From contig OY740718.1 in NCBI GenBank assembly GCA_963513945.1, positions 51,898,130 through 51,962,129 on the forward strand: a DNA stretch of 64,000 nt, in the 5' to 3' direction. Source of the stretch: Hydrotaea diabolus. Taxonomy: Eukaryota; Arthropoda; Insecta; Diptera; Muscidae. Below the pieces are notes generated by a model. It worked only from the letters and a program-made list of their open reading frames with translations. It searched no databases and had not been told where the DNA came from. The position numbers and the translations under genes were made by a program. Below, in pieces: positions 10,760-20,062 of the stretch (positions are counted from its first letter, which is position 1; each line of letters opens with the position of its first letter).

Positions 10760-11690
10760 ATAATTTAAACACTATCCCCCAAGGGAGGGACTACCGTTAG
10801 GCATTACTTCATGAGGGCGGGTTAGCAATACATTTTCTCTTGCTTCGAGGTTTCGAAGGCGTTTCGCTCTCCGTGTGCGTCTCGATCTTACGTCAGTTTT
10901 CCACACGATGGAGCATAAAATAAAATGGTATATCCGTAAGGGATGTCTTGAAACTGAGACAGTTAAAAACAACTTGTTCTACGTTTTCCTCCTCCTTCAC
11001 ACAGTTTGGGCATACAGGCGGGCTTTCATGTCCAAATCTGTGCAGGTATTTTCTGAAACATCCATGACCTGTCAAGAATTATGTTAGGTAGTAGTTTAAC
11101 TTGCCCAGGGAACTGTTTGCCCAGTCGTATATGGTGGAAATTAACTGATGCGTCCATCTACCGTTCGTACTTCTGTCCCATCTAGCTTGCCACATTTGCA
11201 TGGAGACCTCTCTTCCGGTCTTAAATCGGACTGATGCCTCAAATCAAGTCCTGTTATGCATTCCTGTTATCATAATACCTGCTCTGGCTATTCTTTCCCT
11301 CCAACACCAGCCAAGAAATAGCAGCTCCGTAGAACAAAATCAGTTTGATAACAAATTTGTAAATACATTTGGGATTATTTTCCCTCTAGTAGCCGTTTTG
11401 GAGATCCTTTATTGGGAGTCAAGGTTCCCGGTTTGGCGCTGTCGGATAACGATAGATTTTGTATTGCCTTGCTTAACTTGGACGCATCCATATTTGGGAC
11501 ACCTATTTTATAATTGTCCTAGCGAATACTCCTGTGTATTGGTGAGCAGACTTGGATGGTTTCCGTATCTGCCAAAAGCACATCATTCACGTAAGTAATT
11601 ATCTTGCAACGCGTTTTCCCCTTGACTAAAACCAGAATATGGAGGTTCCACAGCAGTGGCTTGGACCAATTTTCTACCACTCTTGCACAC
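10760..11690 (-). pseudogene. R1-like non-LTR retrotransposon, RT and C-terminal zinc region
   Basis: Minus strand, decaying from right to left. At 11570-11625 the reading VKGKTRCKIITYVNDVLLAD is the RT catalytic box, with YVND replacing the usual Y-x-D-D. The middle (about 11290-11340) reads ILFYGAAISW, the thumb/connection block. At 11090-11215 comes WQARWDRSTNGRWTHQLI and TIYDWANSSLGKLNYYLT. After an in-frame TAA, LTGHGCFRKYLHRFGH and CPNCVKEEENVEQVVFNC follow: the C-terminal Cys-Cys-(His)-Cys finger typical of R1/Jockey elements. Frameshifts and stops occur throughout. It is a dead 3' portion about 0.9 kb long. Confidence 0.75.
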
Positions 11691-12035
11691 ATTTCGAATG
11701 GAACTTTGGCAATTTCGCGTTGGATGTTGTCTCTGAGCTCGTCTTAAATTGTGGCCTTATTGGAATTGACCAATGACTTGATGTGGCCCCATACAAATAA
11801 ATCTAATGGCGTAAAACTGCATGAACGAGGTGGCCATTCGACCAGACTATTTCTCGAGATAACACGTTCACCGAATTTGACTTTCAGTAAATCGATTGTA
11901 ACGCGTGCTCTGCGGCTAGTGGCACCGTCTTGTTTAAACCACATATCGGCGAGGTCAAGCTCATCAAATTCGGGCCAAAATAATTTTCAACATGGCACGA
12001 TAGCGCTCTCCATTGGCGGTAAAATGAGGATGGTT
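11691..12035 (-). mobile_element. DD41D transposase fragment
   Basis: The minus-strand reading contains MWFKQDGATSRRARVTIDLL (second Asp), ERVISRNSLVEWPPRSCSFTPLDLFVWGH (third Asp, 41-residue spacing kept), and upstream FDELDLADM. The usual CHTA after the second Asp is SRRA. Both ends and terminal repeats are missing, and poly-A-rich sequence replaces the N-terminal side at 12040-12070. Confidence 0.78.
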
Positions 12036-12146
12036 TTTATCGACGAAAAAAAAAATAATAAAATAAATAAAGCCACACCACACAGTAATTTTTGCTAAAG
12101 CAGTTGTGTCTCTTGAAGCATATTTGGGTTTGTTGCTGTCGAATAA

Positions 12147-12376
12147 CTAAGGGTAAAAAATTAATTTTCATTTTTTTTTGATGTGGACAACATCTGAGCA
12201 TCGAATGAGACTGATCCAATGCCCCAAAAGTGTTCCCTCCCAGAGATATGAGCGTTTTATAAAAGTGAAGTTGACGATTCTACACCAAAGATACGCGTAT
12301 TTTAATCTTTAAAATGGCTCTCCTGAACAAAACTGGTTTTTACCCTTAGGTCCCTTTTTAATTTGCGCGTCACATA
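12147..12376 (+). mobile_element. TATGTGAC-type MITE, left end missing
   Basis: The interior (gacaacatctgagcatcg, ccaaaagtgttccctcc) and right end (TTTGCGCGTCACATA) match the family. The left ~20 bp are replaced by unrelated sequence, so the copy begins at aagggtaaaaaa. Confidence 0.82.
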
Positions 12377-13319
12377 TTTTGTTTTTTGACAAAACCACAA
12401 AGCCTGAAGATGACAAAAATTGCAGTAAGCGCTCGACCACCGACTCAGAATTTCGGTAGTAATTTTTAATAGTTTCCAAACTTTGCTCGAAAGTGAACTT
12501 TACCATGATGAAAATGTTAACTTCGACTAACGTTTTGACACTGAAAGCTTATCAAAAATATTTGAGGGAAACCCTTTTAAAGTACTGCCTTGACTCTTAC
12601 TAGCTGGACTCATTAATCGCCTTTGCGAATAAATTTTGAACGGGTGACTGGACCATTTGTTAAAATTAAAGCATCCACGTCTTTAGCCATTTTCGTTAAT
12701 GGCTTGATTATTGTGTAAATATTTTATCGCTAGATCGAGTGACACTGGAAGGTACATCAGCCAAAATCAATTAAATAATGAATATGTAGTCTTTTGCGTC
12801 AAGAACATCAAAGATATATAGAAATATACGGATTTGGTTAAACCCATTTCCGTTTTCGCCCCAAGTGAGGATTTAATGAACAGTACATGGGGCAATTTGG
12901 CGATTCCTAATGCGTGCAATAACAATTTTTCTACCGATATCAACAACTCTTTCTCAATCTATAGCTAGCTATTGCATTAATATTTCACTCTAATATTTCA
13001 TGTTTCTTTTTTAATTTACTAAATTTTCATAATTTTCATTCGTTCAAATGTGCTACTTAAAATTGTCAACACAACAATTGCAAGACACGCCATATCTATA
13101 CATTTTGCTTCCGGCAGCATGCATCTTGACACCCATATGTATATCCCGAAACCCCGAAACTCATAAATGCAGTTCCTTTTCTACACCACTTTTTAAATTC
13201 TAAACAGTACTTTAACTAGGAAATAAAATGCTGACGTCGTTAAGGGTGGTCCAACTCAAGCGCACGATATTAATTGTATATAAAACAGCAAGTGATCAGA
13301 GAATTATCAAAGTATTATG
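12377..13319. other. No recognised feature
   Basis: AT-rich; no coding motif, transposon end or long repeat seen. Confidence 0.4.
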
Positions 13320-13562
13320 AAAAGTAAGGTTTACAACAGTATTTCTCATTCGTTTGGGGAGAGCCTGGCCTTATAGAGTTCGGTTTTACTTTCAACAATT
13401 GCAGCAAGGCTTCTGAAGAGGGTTGTCACGGACCCGAAAGCATGATAAAAGTAGTGTGCAGCCACGAAAATCAATGTCACTTTGCCATTTTGTTAAAAAC
13501 TTGTCTTCTATTTAAATATAGAAGCAAGAAGTCTTGAGCCGGTTTAATCCCTGTTCAATATT
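13320..13562 (+). repeat. ~240-bp dispersed repeat, copy 1
   Basis: Nearly the same sequence appears in reverse orientation at 29770-30010 (landmarks: agttcggttttactttcaac, gcagccacgaaaatcaatgt, ctatttaaatatagaagc, ggtttaatccctgttcaa). A decayed third copy is at about 38020-38130. No coding potential or terminal repeats were recognised. It may be part of an unrecognised transposon. Confidence 0.7.
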
Positions 13563-13799
13563 TTTTATTATAATAGAAGAATCTATGATTATTATGTGTG
13601 AAACAATATATCAAAATACTCGCCCGCTTTCGGTGGTATTCCTCTATCCGATGGTCCATATTTCAATGATTCTGAGACATAATGGAGGTTCAATGTCGTT
13701 ACTTGTAACATGCCGAATTATCTCATACTCTAGCTCTTAAAATTGTTCTTGGATCATTGACGTACACTTTTTCTTTTCTATATTCACAAAGAAAGAAGT

Positions 13800-14166
13800 C
13801 CAAAAATCACATGATCGTGGCGGCCAATTAACATCAACATGACGTGAGATAACACTGCCATTGAATTCGCGCTAAAGAGCCGATGTTTCGTTGGCAGTAT
13901 GTCAAGTGGCACCATCCTGCTTTAACCACAAATCGTCCACGTCCATATCCTCAATTTTTGGCCACAAGAAGTCTGTTATCATCTCGGGATAGCGAACACC
14001 ATTCACGGAATCCAGCTGACAGACCGATGGCAGATGGTGATTTCACATTTCCTACAGACCCGATTTGCTGAAATTTGCGCACAGTTCTTCCGATTGTAGA
14101 CATATTTGGTCGATTATGCTGACCAAAAGGTAGTTTAGTGCCACAATTGGTGGATGTGACAACCAA
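13800..14166 (-). mobile_element. DD41D transposase fragment with internal deletion
   Basis: Minus-strand reading: the N-terminal part has RPNMSTIGRTVRKFQQIGSV, the helix-turn-helix/linker of the family. It then jumps to a FREWCSLSRDD stretch equivalent to the family's NGERYREMI region, next to DVDDLWLKQDGAT (second Asp), and ends near DVNWPPRSCDF. The first catalytic block (FSDEAHF) lies in the deleted part and the third is broken. Confidence 0.72.
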
Positions 14167-14892
14167 CAGTTTTGCAGGTTAACCAATTATTAGTGATGAT
14201 AACTCTAATTTGATCATATTAAAAAACGGGTTGCCTTATGGTTATATCTTTATTTATGGTTTTGAATAGGAGTTATTAATATAAAATAATTCTATTATTT
14301 CTGTCAAGTCAATCAATTTTTTTAGTAAAATGTTTCCATTATATTTCCCACTTTTTCCTCGTCACGAACCACCCTATGTTGTAAAGAACTTCAGGTATGT
14401 AAGCATTAGTTCTTTGCCTCCGACGATAACTTTTAGATCTAAAAATTCTTTTCGGAAGGTACGGATGTTTCGCGGATACTACGAACAATTGCAGAACCCC
14501 AACTAACATTCAGATATGGCGAGAGAATACTCGAGATGCTTGCAACCTCAATCATTTTGTTGTAAAAAAATTGGTTGTGGCAACAAATATGTTATCTGTG
14601 TGTAAAAACGTCGTTAAATTCTGCCAGAGCAAAATATTCTGCACCTTAACTTCGCTACTAAAGCGCAAAAAAGCGGTCGTAGCAAAACTTGCTTTAATAT
14701 GCCGATATTTATGGATCGTTTTGACCATGAGCCAAAATGTCTAGCAACTATGCCCTTTGTGTTATTAAGTGTGGCCCAACTGACATTAACCATTGCTCGA
14801 CTAGAAAAATTTATGATTTCTAAAGCAAATTTTCAAAATAAAATTATGTTTTTTTTTTAAATTTTTCCTTTTGGACCGATTTCGAATATTTA
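14167..14892. other. No gene; small MITE-like debris
   Basis: At 14500-14600 a patch (ggttgtggcaacaaatatg, ctgtgtgtaaaaac) resembles the 10680 and 8668 remnants. Nothing else is recognised. Confidence 0.35.
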
Positions 14893-15729
14893 TACTTGGT
14901 ACGGACTTAAATACCGTTACACACGTTATATGCTGTAAAATAAAAAGTATAGAATGTTTTTGGGCCAAATATTTCTTAATATATTTTTTGATGTATATTG
15001 TACCCAAAAAGAATCTACTTATTCGAAATGTCCGCCTTCTGCCTTTACACACGCCTTAAGTCGCACTGGCCAATCGTCAATAGCTACACAAACCTCGTCC
15101 ATTGGAAAATTGGCCACAGCTCGAACCAAAGCAGTCTTAAGAGATCCAATGTTGGGGTATCTTTTGTGGCAAACCTTGTCCTCTAAAACCGTCCACAATT
15201 CAATGTGTCCTCTAAAACCGTCCACAATTCAATGTGTTAAAATCTGGACTGTCTGAGGGTCATTCTTCAGAGGAAATGAACGCTGGCTAATTGTTTCGAA
15301 GTCAGGCCTGTGACGTCTTAGCCTTATGGGCCAGTGCAGAATCCTGCTGGAAAGTCCATGGCTGGTTATGGAACAGGGAATTGTTAAGGACTTCACAACA
15401 GCTTCCAAAACGATTTCTCGGTAATCTTTGGCCGATGTTTTGACTCCTTGTTCGCAGAAATGTAGGTCAGTCACCCCATCGTAAGAGACACCCCACCAAA
15501 CCATGTCTGAAGCTGGGTGATGACCCTTTTCCACCCTTGGGATCAGTTCAGATGCTTTCTTAGACGACCGCGCATACACTTTATCATTTCGCTTGTTAAA
15601 TTTTTCCTGAACGGTAAAATTTTTTTATCGGTTAACAAACTTTTTCTGTGCATATTATCAGCGTGCTTCACCATAAGACGTTTGTATTTTTCAGTCCTAT
15701 TTTTGTTTAAAGCTGCAGTCAATAAATGT

Positions 15730-15751
15730 CCGGTACGTCGCGACGTACCGG
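15730..15751. repeat. 22-bp perfect palindrome at the left Transib/target junction
   Basis: CCGGTACGTCG is followed immediately by its exact reverse complement CGACGTACCGG, with no spacer. The left half is maT-like target sequence (ccggcacgtcg in the copy at 32572). It ends in CGTCG, the 5-bp target duplication also found after the right Transib end. The right half leads into the Transib-like coding region, where the left terminal repeat should have been. Confidence 0.9.
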
Positions 15752-16808
15752 TATGGAAGAATGAAATTCCCTCGTCAACAAAATTTTGTAGACCAATAAA
15801 GTTTGCTTACAAAAAAGAAACTAAAGATGTCATAACTGAAGAAGTTGGCAAAATAAGAGATGAAATTAAAGAACTTCAACCAGTGATATTTGAATTTAAT
15901 GACCAATGCATCGAAGTTAACTTTAAAATGTCACTTACAATGATCGATGGAAAAGTTGCACAAGCTTTAACCGAAACAAAGTCTTCGTCAAGCTGCACCA
16001 TATGCCAAAAAACATCAAGTCAATTGAGCCAACCACCAACACAAGACGATAGTTTTAATGAGGCATATGAATTTGGAATGTCACCTCTTCATGCTAGAAT
16101 TCGTTTTATGGAGCATATTCTTCAATTGGGATACGATTTGGAATTTGGCCCGTTAGGCGAAACAGTGAGAAACAACAAAGAAAATTTGGAAAAAAGAAAG
16201 CAAAAAAAAAAGATATTCAAGAAAAATACCGTGAGATAGGCCTTATAATTGACCAGCCAAAGCAAGGAGAAGGAAATTCTAATGATGGAAACACAGCAAG
16301 GAGATTTTTTTCCGATCCAGAAACTGCAGCTTCTATAACTGGAGTAGATTATGATTTAATACGACGATTCCAAATCATATTAGAAGTTATAGCATGTAGC
16401 AAAAAGATAGATGCAAAAAAATTTTGTCAGTATGCTAATGAGACAGCAACCCTTTATAACCAAAAATATTCTTGGAGACATATGCCAACCACAGTTCACA
16501 AAATTTTGTTCCATGGGGAACAAATAATTCAGCACAATATGCTTCCAATTGGAGATCTCTCAGAAGAAGCGCAAGAAAAAAGGAACAAAGACTACAGATT
16601 CTTTCGCGAGCACAATACAAGAAAAATTTCCAGATATTGTACTAATGAAGATCTTATTAATATTTTGTTGTGCACATCAGACCCATATATGTCCAGTATT
16701 CGACAAAAATGGAAATCAACCTCATTAGAGTTAGATGAAGAAGCTAAACAACTACTGCAAAATGAAAATCAAAGCTATTTGGAAGAAATTTTTACTAATA
16801 TTGTTTAA
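15752..16808 (+). pseudogene. Transib/RAG1-like transposase, C-terminal half, one frameshift
   Basis: The first segment (frame of 15517) reads VWKNEIPSSTKFCRPIKF, then SLTMIDGKVAQALTETK, CTICQKTSSQ, FGMSPLHARIRFMEHILQLGYDL. After a run of ten A at 16202-16211 the frame changes. The second segment runs to 16808: GNSNDGNTARRFFSDPETAA, HMPTTVHKILFHGEQII, LPIGDLSEEAQEKRNKDYRF, LLCTSDPYMSSIR. By comparison with RAG1, the Asp of MIDGKV (codon 15946-15948) lies 16 residues before the first Cys of CTIC, close to the D708-to-C727 spacing. The Glu of LSEEAQE (16563-16565) corresponds to E962. The first catalytic Asp would lie in the missing N-terminal half. Family knowledge was used for these equivalences. 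An alternative is another RAG1-like family member such as ProtoRAG-type, but the terminal repeat and duplication favour Transib. Confidence 0.75.
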
Positions 16809-17377
16809 TTAACACTAGTTAAAAGATAATAATTTGTTTCTAATTTTAGTATAAATTTTTATTAATACATTTAAATAAAATATATGTGCACTTTAAATCA
16901 ATAGTAAAAGTTTACTTAAAATTTTATCGATGTTGTGTTCTGTATATAATAAATCCAAATGGTATTGATATTGTTGGGAATTTCAGTGTTATTTTTCAGT
17001 TTAATCCTCACAAGAATTAGCTTTCTTCCACAAAAACCAACCTTTGGCCCCTGTGAATATTGAGACTAAATAAATGTCAGGGGCCAAATGTTGGCATTTT
17101 CTGACCAAAATTAAGTTTAGGAATAATAAATAAGTATTGGTTGTAAAATACGATTGAAGAAAATAAGAAATTATAAAAAATATACCTATTTAAAATGTCA
17201 AAATATTCAACTTTTACATGGAAACTCAACAAAAAATTAAAATGCATTTTTAACTCCACATTACTTACGTTCCTATCAGTCGATTTTTACGTTTGAACAC
17301 GCAAATTGAAGCTTAAAGTCCCTCCTATTGAACAAAACAAATTGCGTAAAAAAATACCAATCCGGCCAAAAGTTATA

Positions 17378-17414
17378 CAGTTTTGACCGCTATCTCGCGA
17401 AATTGACCACTGTG
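17378..17414 (-). other. Right terminal repeat of Transib, RSS-like
   Basis: On the minus strand: heptamer CACAGTG (17414-17408), a 23-bp spacer beginning GTCAATTTCG and ending AGCGGTC, then AAAACTG at 17384-17378. Published Transib ends carry a CAC-containing heptamer and an A-rich block about 23 bp further in. The left end that would pair with it is not in the window. Confidence 0.7.
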
Positions 17415-17770
17415 CGTCGTTTGAAAGCCCCTAGTCTCAAGTCTTTTTTAATGATTCGACTCATGGATTTTTGCGTGATAGTCCTCTCGCGGCCCATGAT
17501 TTTCTGTTTTCGGAGCGGATTTCTGTGAATTCTTGATTTAACCGGTGGCGGTCTTTTACATCTCCATGCGTCTAATCCCTAGTGGCCGGAGCGTTTTGAA
17601 AATATGTTTTTTTTTTCATTTCACACTTAAAAAGCGCTATTACAGCGATACGGTTCGCATTATCTGACCACTCCATGATGAAAGTTGAAACAATTTTAAA
17701 ATCCCTTTACGGACTAACGCTATTGAGGTTAGCTTTTAAAGCCCTTATGACATTAACGGGGTATGTTCAG

Positions 17771-18245
17771 TAGGGCGTACCTCAAAAAAAAAATTCGCCG
17801 TACACCTTCGAATATGAAGTATTATTGAAAGGTAGTTTCAAAAAAAAATTTATTTTTTTATGCCGAATGTAGGGGTCGCGCTTTTACATTTTTCTATATA
17901 ACTTCTGCATTTATAAACGGATTTTAAAGTGTGATACGTCGATGTTTTTTGTCTTTGAAGTCATTGAGCTCAAGCAATGAGCTCAATGTACCACTCTAAT
18001 ATCAGAAAATTAAAGCTCGCGCGGGGTGCTTGAGCTCAATGACTTCAAAGACAAAAAACATCGACGTATCACACTTTAAAATCCGTTTATAAATGCAGAA
18101 GTTATATAGAAAAATGTAAAAGCGCGACCCCTACGTTCGGCATAAAAAAATAAAATTTTTTTTTTGAAACTACCTTTTAATAATACTTCATATTCGAAGG
18201 TGTACGGCGAACTTTTTTTTTTTACTTGTAACCTGGTACGCACTA
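17771..18245. mobile_element. Fold-back hAT-type MITE A
   Basis: The ends are TAGGGCGTACC and GGTACGCACTA. Two arms of just over 200 bp (17771-17975 and 18028-18245) are near-exact inverted copies around a ~52-bp loop. Landmarks in both arms are ttcgccgtacacc, aggggtcgcgc, cacactttaaaatccg and cattgagctcaagc. The flanks are ATGTTCAG (17763-17770) and ATCTTCAG (18246-18253), an 8-bp target duplication with one mismatch, typical of hAT elements. No transposase. It is inserted in the 5' untranslated part of the maT-like host. Confidence 0.82.
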
Positions 18246-18312
18246 ATCTTCAGTTCTTCTATTTAAATGGGTGTATTCAATGTTGTAACAGTATTTATGT
18301 CCCTACTAAATA

Positions 18313-18639
18313 CTTCCAAATATGTATCCTAGGGTACTTCTTTGGGCCGCTATCGTGCTTTTAACAGACACGCCGACGATCATGGCGAGATCGTCTACGT
18401 ATTTTACGACAATCATTTATATACTTTACAGAGTCTCCGATCAATTTCAAGTAGTTCGCTAAATGTTGGGATTAGACGCATAAACACTTGGGGTCTAAAA
18501 AATAAGCAATCAATTGCAACTATGGACTTATAAAAAGCGTTTTTCAGACGTGTGGTTTTTAAAAAGAAATACAACTCATATAATTTGACGTTATGGCCAA
18601 GAATTGAGCTTTATTATAAAGATAAGGGTTTGTCATTAT
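18313..18639. other. Fly dispersed-repeat debris
   Basis: ccgctatcgtgcttttaaca with gatcatggcgagatcgtcta (about 18348-18395) is a version of the common fly repeat also seen near 19500, 34610, 45040 and 53660. Nothing else is recognised. Confidence 0.4.
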
Positions 18640-19283
18640 GTTTTAAAAATGATTTCAGGCAAGTGGCCGCCGTGGCTGGCTCGAATAAATTCCAATCGAC
18701 CGATTTTCGACCATTTTATGCAGCATCTGGGGCCGTATGTCAGGAATAACGCGCCTAATATTCTCTTCTAAGGCATCAATCGTGTCGGACTTATCTGTGT
18801 ATATACGCGACTTTACATAACCCCACAAAAATAGTCCAGCGGTGGTAAATCGCACGATCATGGCGGTGCTAAATCGCAAGACGCGAGATAATGCGCTTAA
18901 CAAAAGTTTCCTTTAATAAATGTATTGTTTTGTTGGCTGTATGAAATGCAGCGCCGTCTTGTTTGAAGCAAATGTCGTCAACATTACGGGCTTCAATTTT
19001 AAGTAGCAAAAAGCCCGATATCATGGCGCTAGAGCGAACACTATTCATGGTACAGTTGCGGCCATCATCATTTTTAAAAAATGTGAACCGATGAATCCAC
19101 CAGCCCATAAACCGCACCAAAACGTGGTTTTCTCTGGATATAATGGAATCTCTTGCAATTTAGCCCAAATTTGGCAATTTTGTTTATTGACGTTGCGTTG
19201 CGCCAGAAATGGGCCTCATCACTGAACAAAACTTTGGTCGAAAACAGCGAATCTTCCCGTTTCTCATCGAAAGCTCAGTTCTA
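18640..19283 (-). mobile_element. DD41D transposon fragment
   Basis: Minus-strand reading from 19270 leftward. A decayed FSDEAHF region is followed by FFKNDDGRNCTMNSVRSSAM, NVDDICFKQDGAAFHTANKT (second Asp), ETFVKRIISR, and then, after a frame break, LFLWGYVKSRIYTDKSDTID and RRVIPDIRPQMLHKMVEN. It is missing the N-terminal DNA-binding domain and the terminal repeats. At its N-terminal side it is joined abruptly to the 3' end of another DD41D element. Confidence 0.8.
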
Positions 19284-19427
19284 CAATAAAGTTGCCAACA
19301 TTTGAAGGAAATTAAACTAAAAAAAATAAATGACATAAAATGTCCTTTCGAATGAATAATAAAGATTCCACACTTGATTCGAATTTTTGTATATTTTTTT
19401 TATTTTGAAAAAAAACCTCTATATTGA
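19284..19427 (+). mobile_element. Isolated 3' end of a GAGGTATT-type DD41D element
   Basis: Contains the tail shared with the elements at 43631 and 62229: aacatttgaaggaaatt, cataaaatgtcctttcgaat, aataaagattcca, ending aaaaaacctcta. It is oriented opposite to the fragment on its left, so this is a composite of two copies. Confidence 0.72.
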
Positions 19428-19430
19428 TCA

Positions 19431-19655
19431 ACCGATCGTTTCAAATAGGTTATGATCATAAAACATGATCTTGCAAATATTCGGTATTCTAAGTTAATTC
19501 TTTTGTCCGCCATCGTTCTTTCAACAGACACACGGACGGACGTGGCTAGATCGTTTTCGACATTTAATAATTTAATATTTAACAATATTTTGTGGTGTTG
19601 CAAACGGAATTACAAACTAAGTATACCCTTCACCCTTTGGTGGCGGGTATAATAA
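19431..19655. repeat. Fly dispersed repeat ending tatacccttcaccctttgg
   Basis: Carries gccatcgttctttcaacaga, a cggacggacgtggctagatc phrase, and ends with tataccc...gtggcgggtataat. This matches the repeat style at 44321-45189 and 53640-53750. Non-coding. Confidence 0.55.
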
Positions 19656-20062
19656 TTGTTTTCTCCAGATCTTAGTTAGACACATAGACACTAGGGGCCC
19701 AGAAAAACAAGCGACCAATTATAAAGCTTCCAGTTTCAAATTTCATTACCATTAATCCATTAATAATAAGCAACCTGATGTAAATGTGGTAATGTAGGTC
19801 CACAAATTACTTTAAGTGCCACTTCTAATACAAATATGAATTTAATAGAATTAAATTCCTATTTAGAATCACTAAAGCCTCACAGGAGATAGTTTGTAAA
19901 ATAATGCTCAGTTTGTCCAGTTTGTAAAATTAGCTTACCAATGTTGCTAAAGTCAATTAAGTACCAGATTGATAACATTAGAATAATTATTATTATTTAT
20001 TAGAGATTTTAAGGACTTTTCACAAATCTAATTTTTTATTGTCTCCTTTCCTATCATTTCAG

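Larger units (their letters stand above)
15741..17414 (+). mobile_element. Transib (RAG1-like) transposon, left end lost
   Basis: Inserted in the maT-like element. CGTCG precedes it (15736-15740) and follows it (17415-17419): a GC-rich 5-bp target duplication as known for Transib. The right end terminates in CACTGTG (17408-17414). Read inward this gives CACAGTG, then 23 bp, then AAAACTG, which resembles a RAG 23-type signal. About 600 bp of non-coding sequence with an aataaa at about 16873 separates the stop codon from this end. The left terminus and the N-terminal half of the transposase are absent. Confidence 0.78.
14893..18312 (-). mobile_element. maT-like (DD37D) element carrying two nested insertions
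   Basis: The host element runs from TACTTGGTACGGACTTAA at 14893 to its complementary end cagtatttatgtccctact at 18286-18304. It survives in three pieces: 14893-15740, 17415-17770 and 18246-18312. Read on the minus strand, it matches the full copy at 32572-33852 piece by piece. The transposase is dead, with stops and internal deletions in the N-terminal part. A 28-bp unit (ctctaaaaccgtccacaatt...) is duplicated in tandem at 15181-15236. The Transib-like element sits between the first two pieces with a CGTCG duplication, and a fold-back MITE between the last two with an 8-bp duplication. Confidence 0.83.

Noticed and set aside
11200..11598. 132-codon plus-strand open frame as a gene
   Set aside because: The minus strand of the same region carries clear reverse transcriptase blocks, so this is an antisense shadow.
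15517..15720. N-terminal extension of the RAG1-like frame upstream of the palindrome
   Set aside because: 15517-15740 belongs to the maT-like element on the opposite strand; continuity of the frame across the junction is fortuitous.
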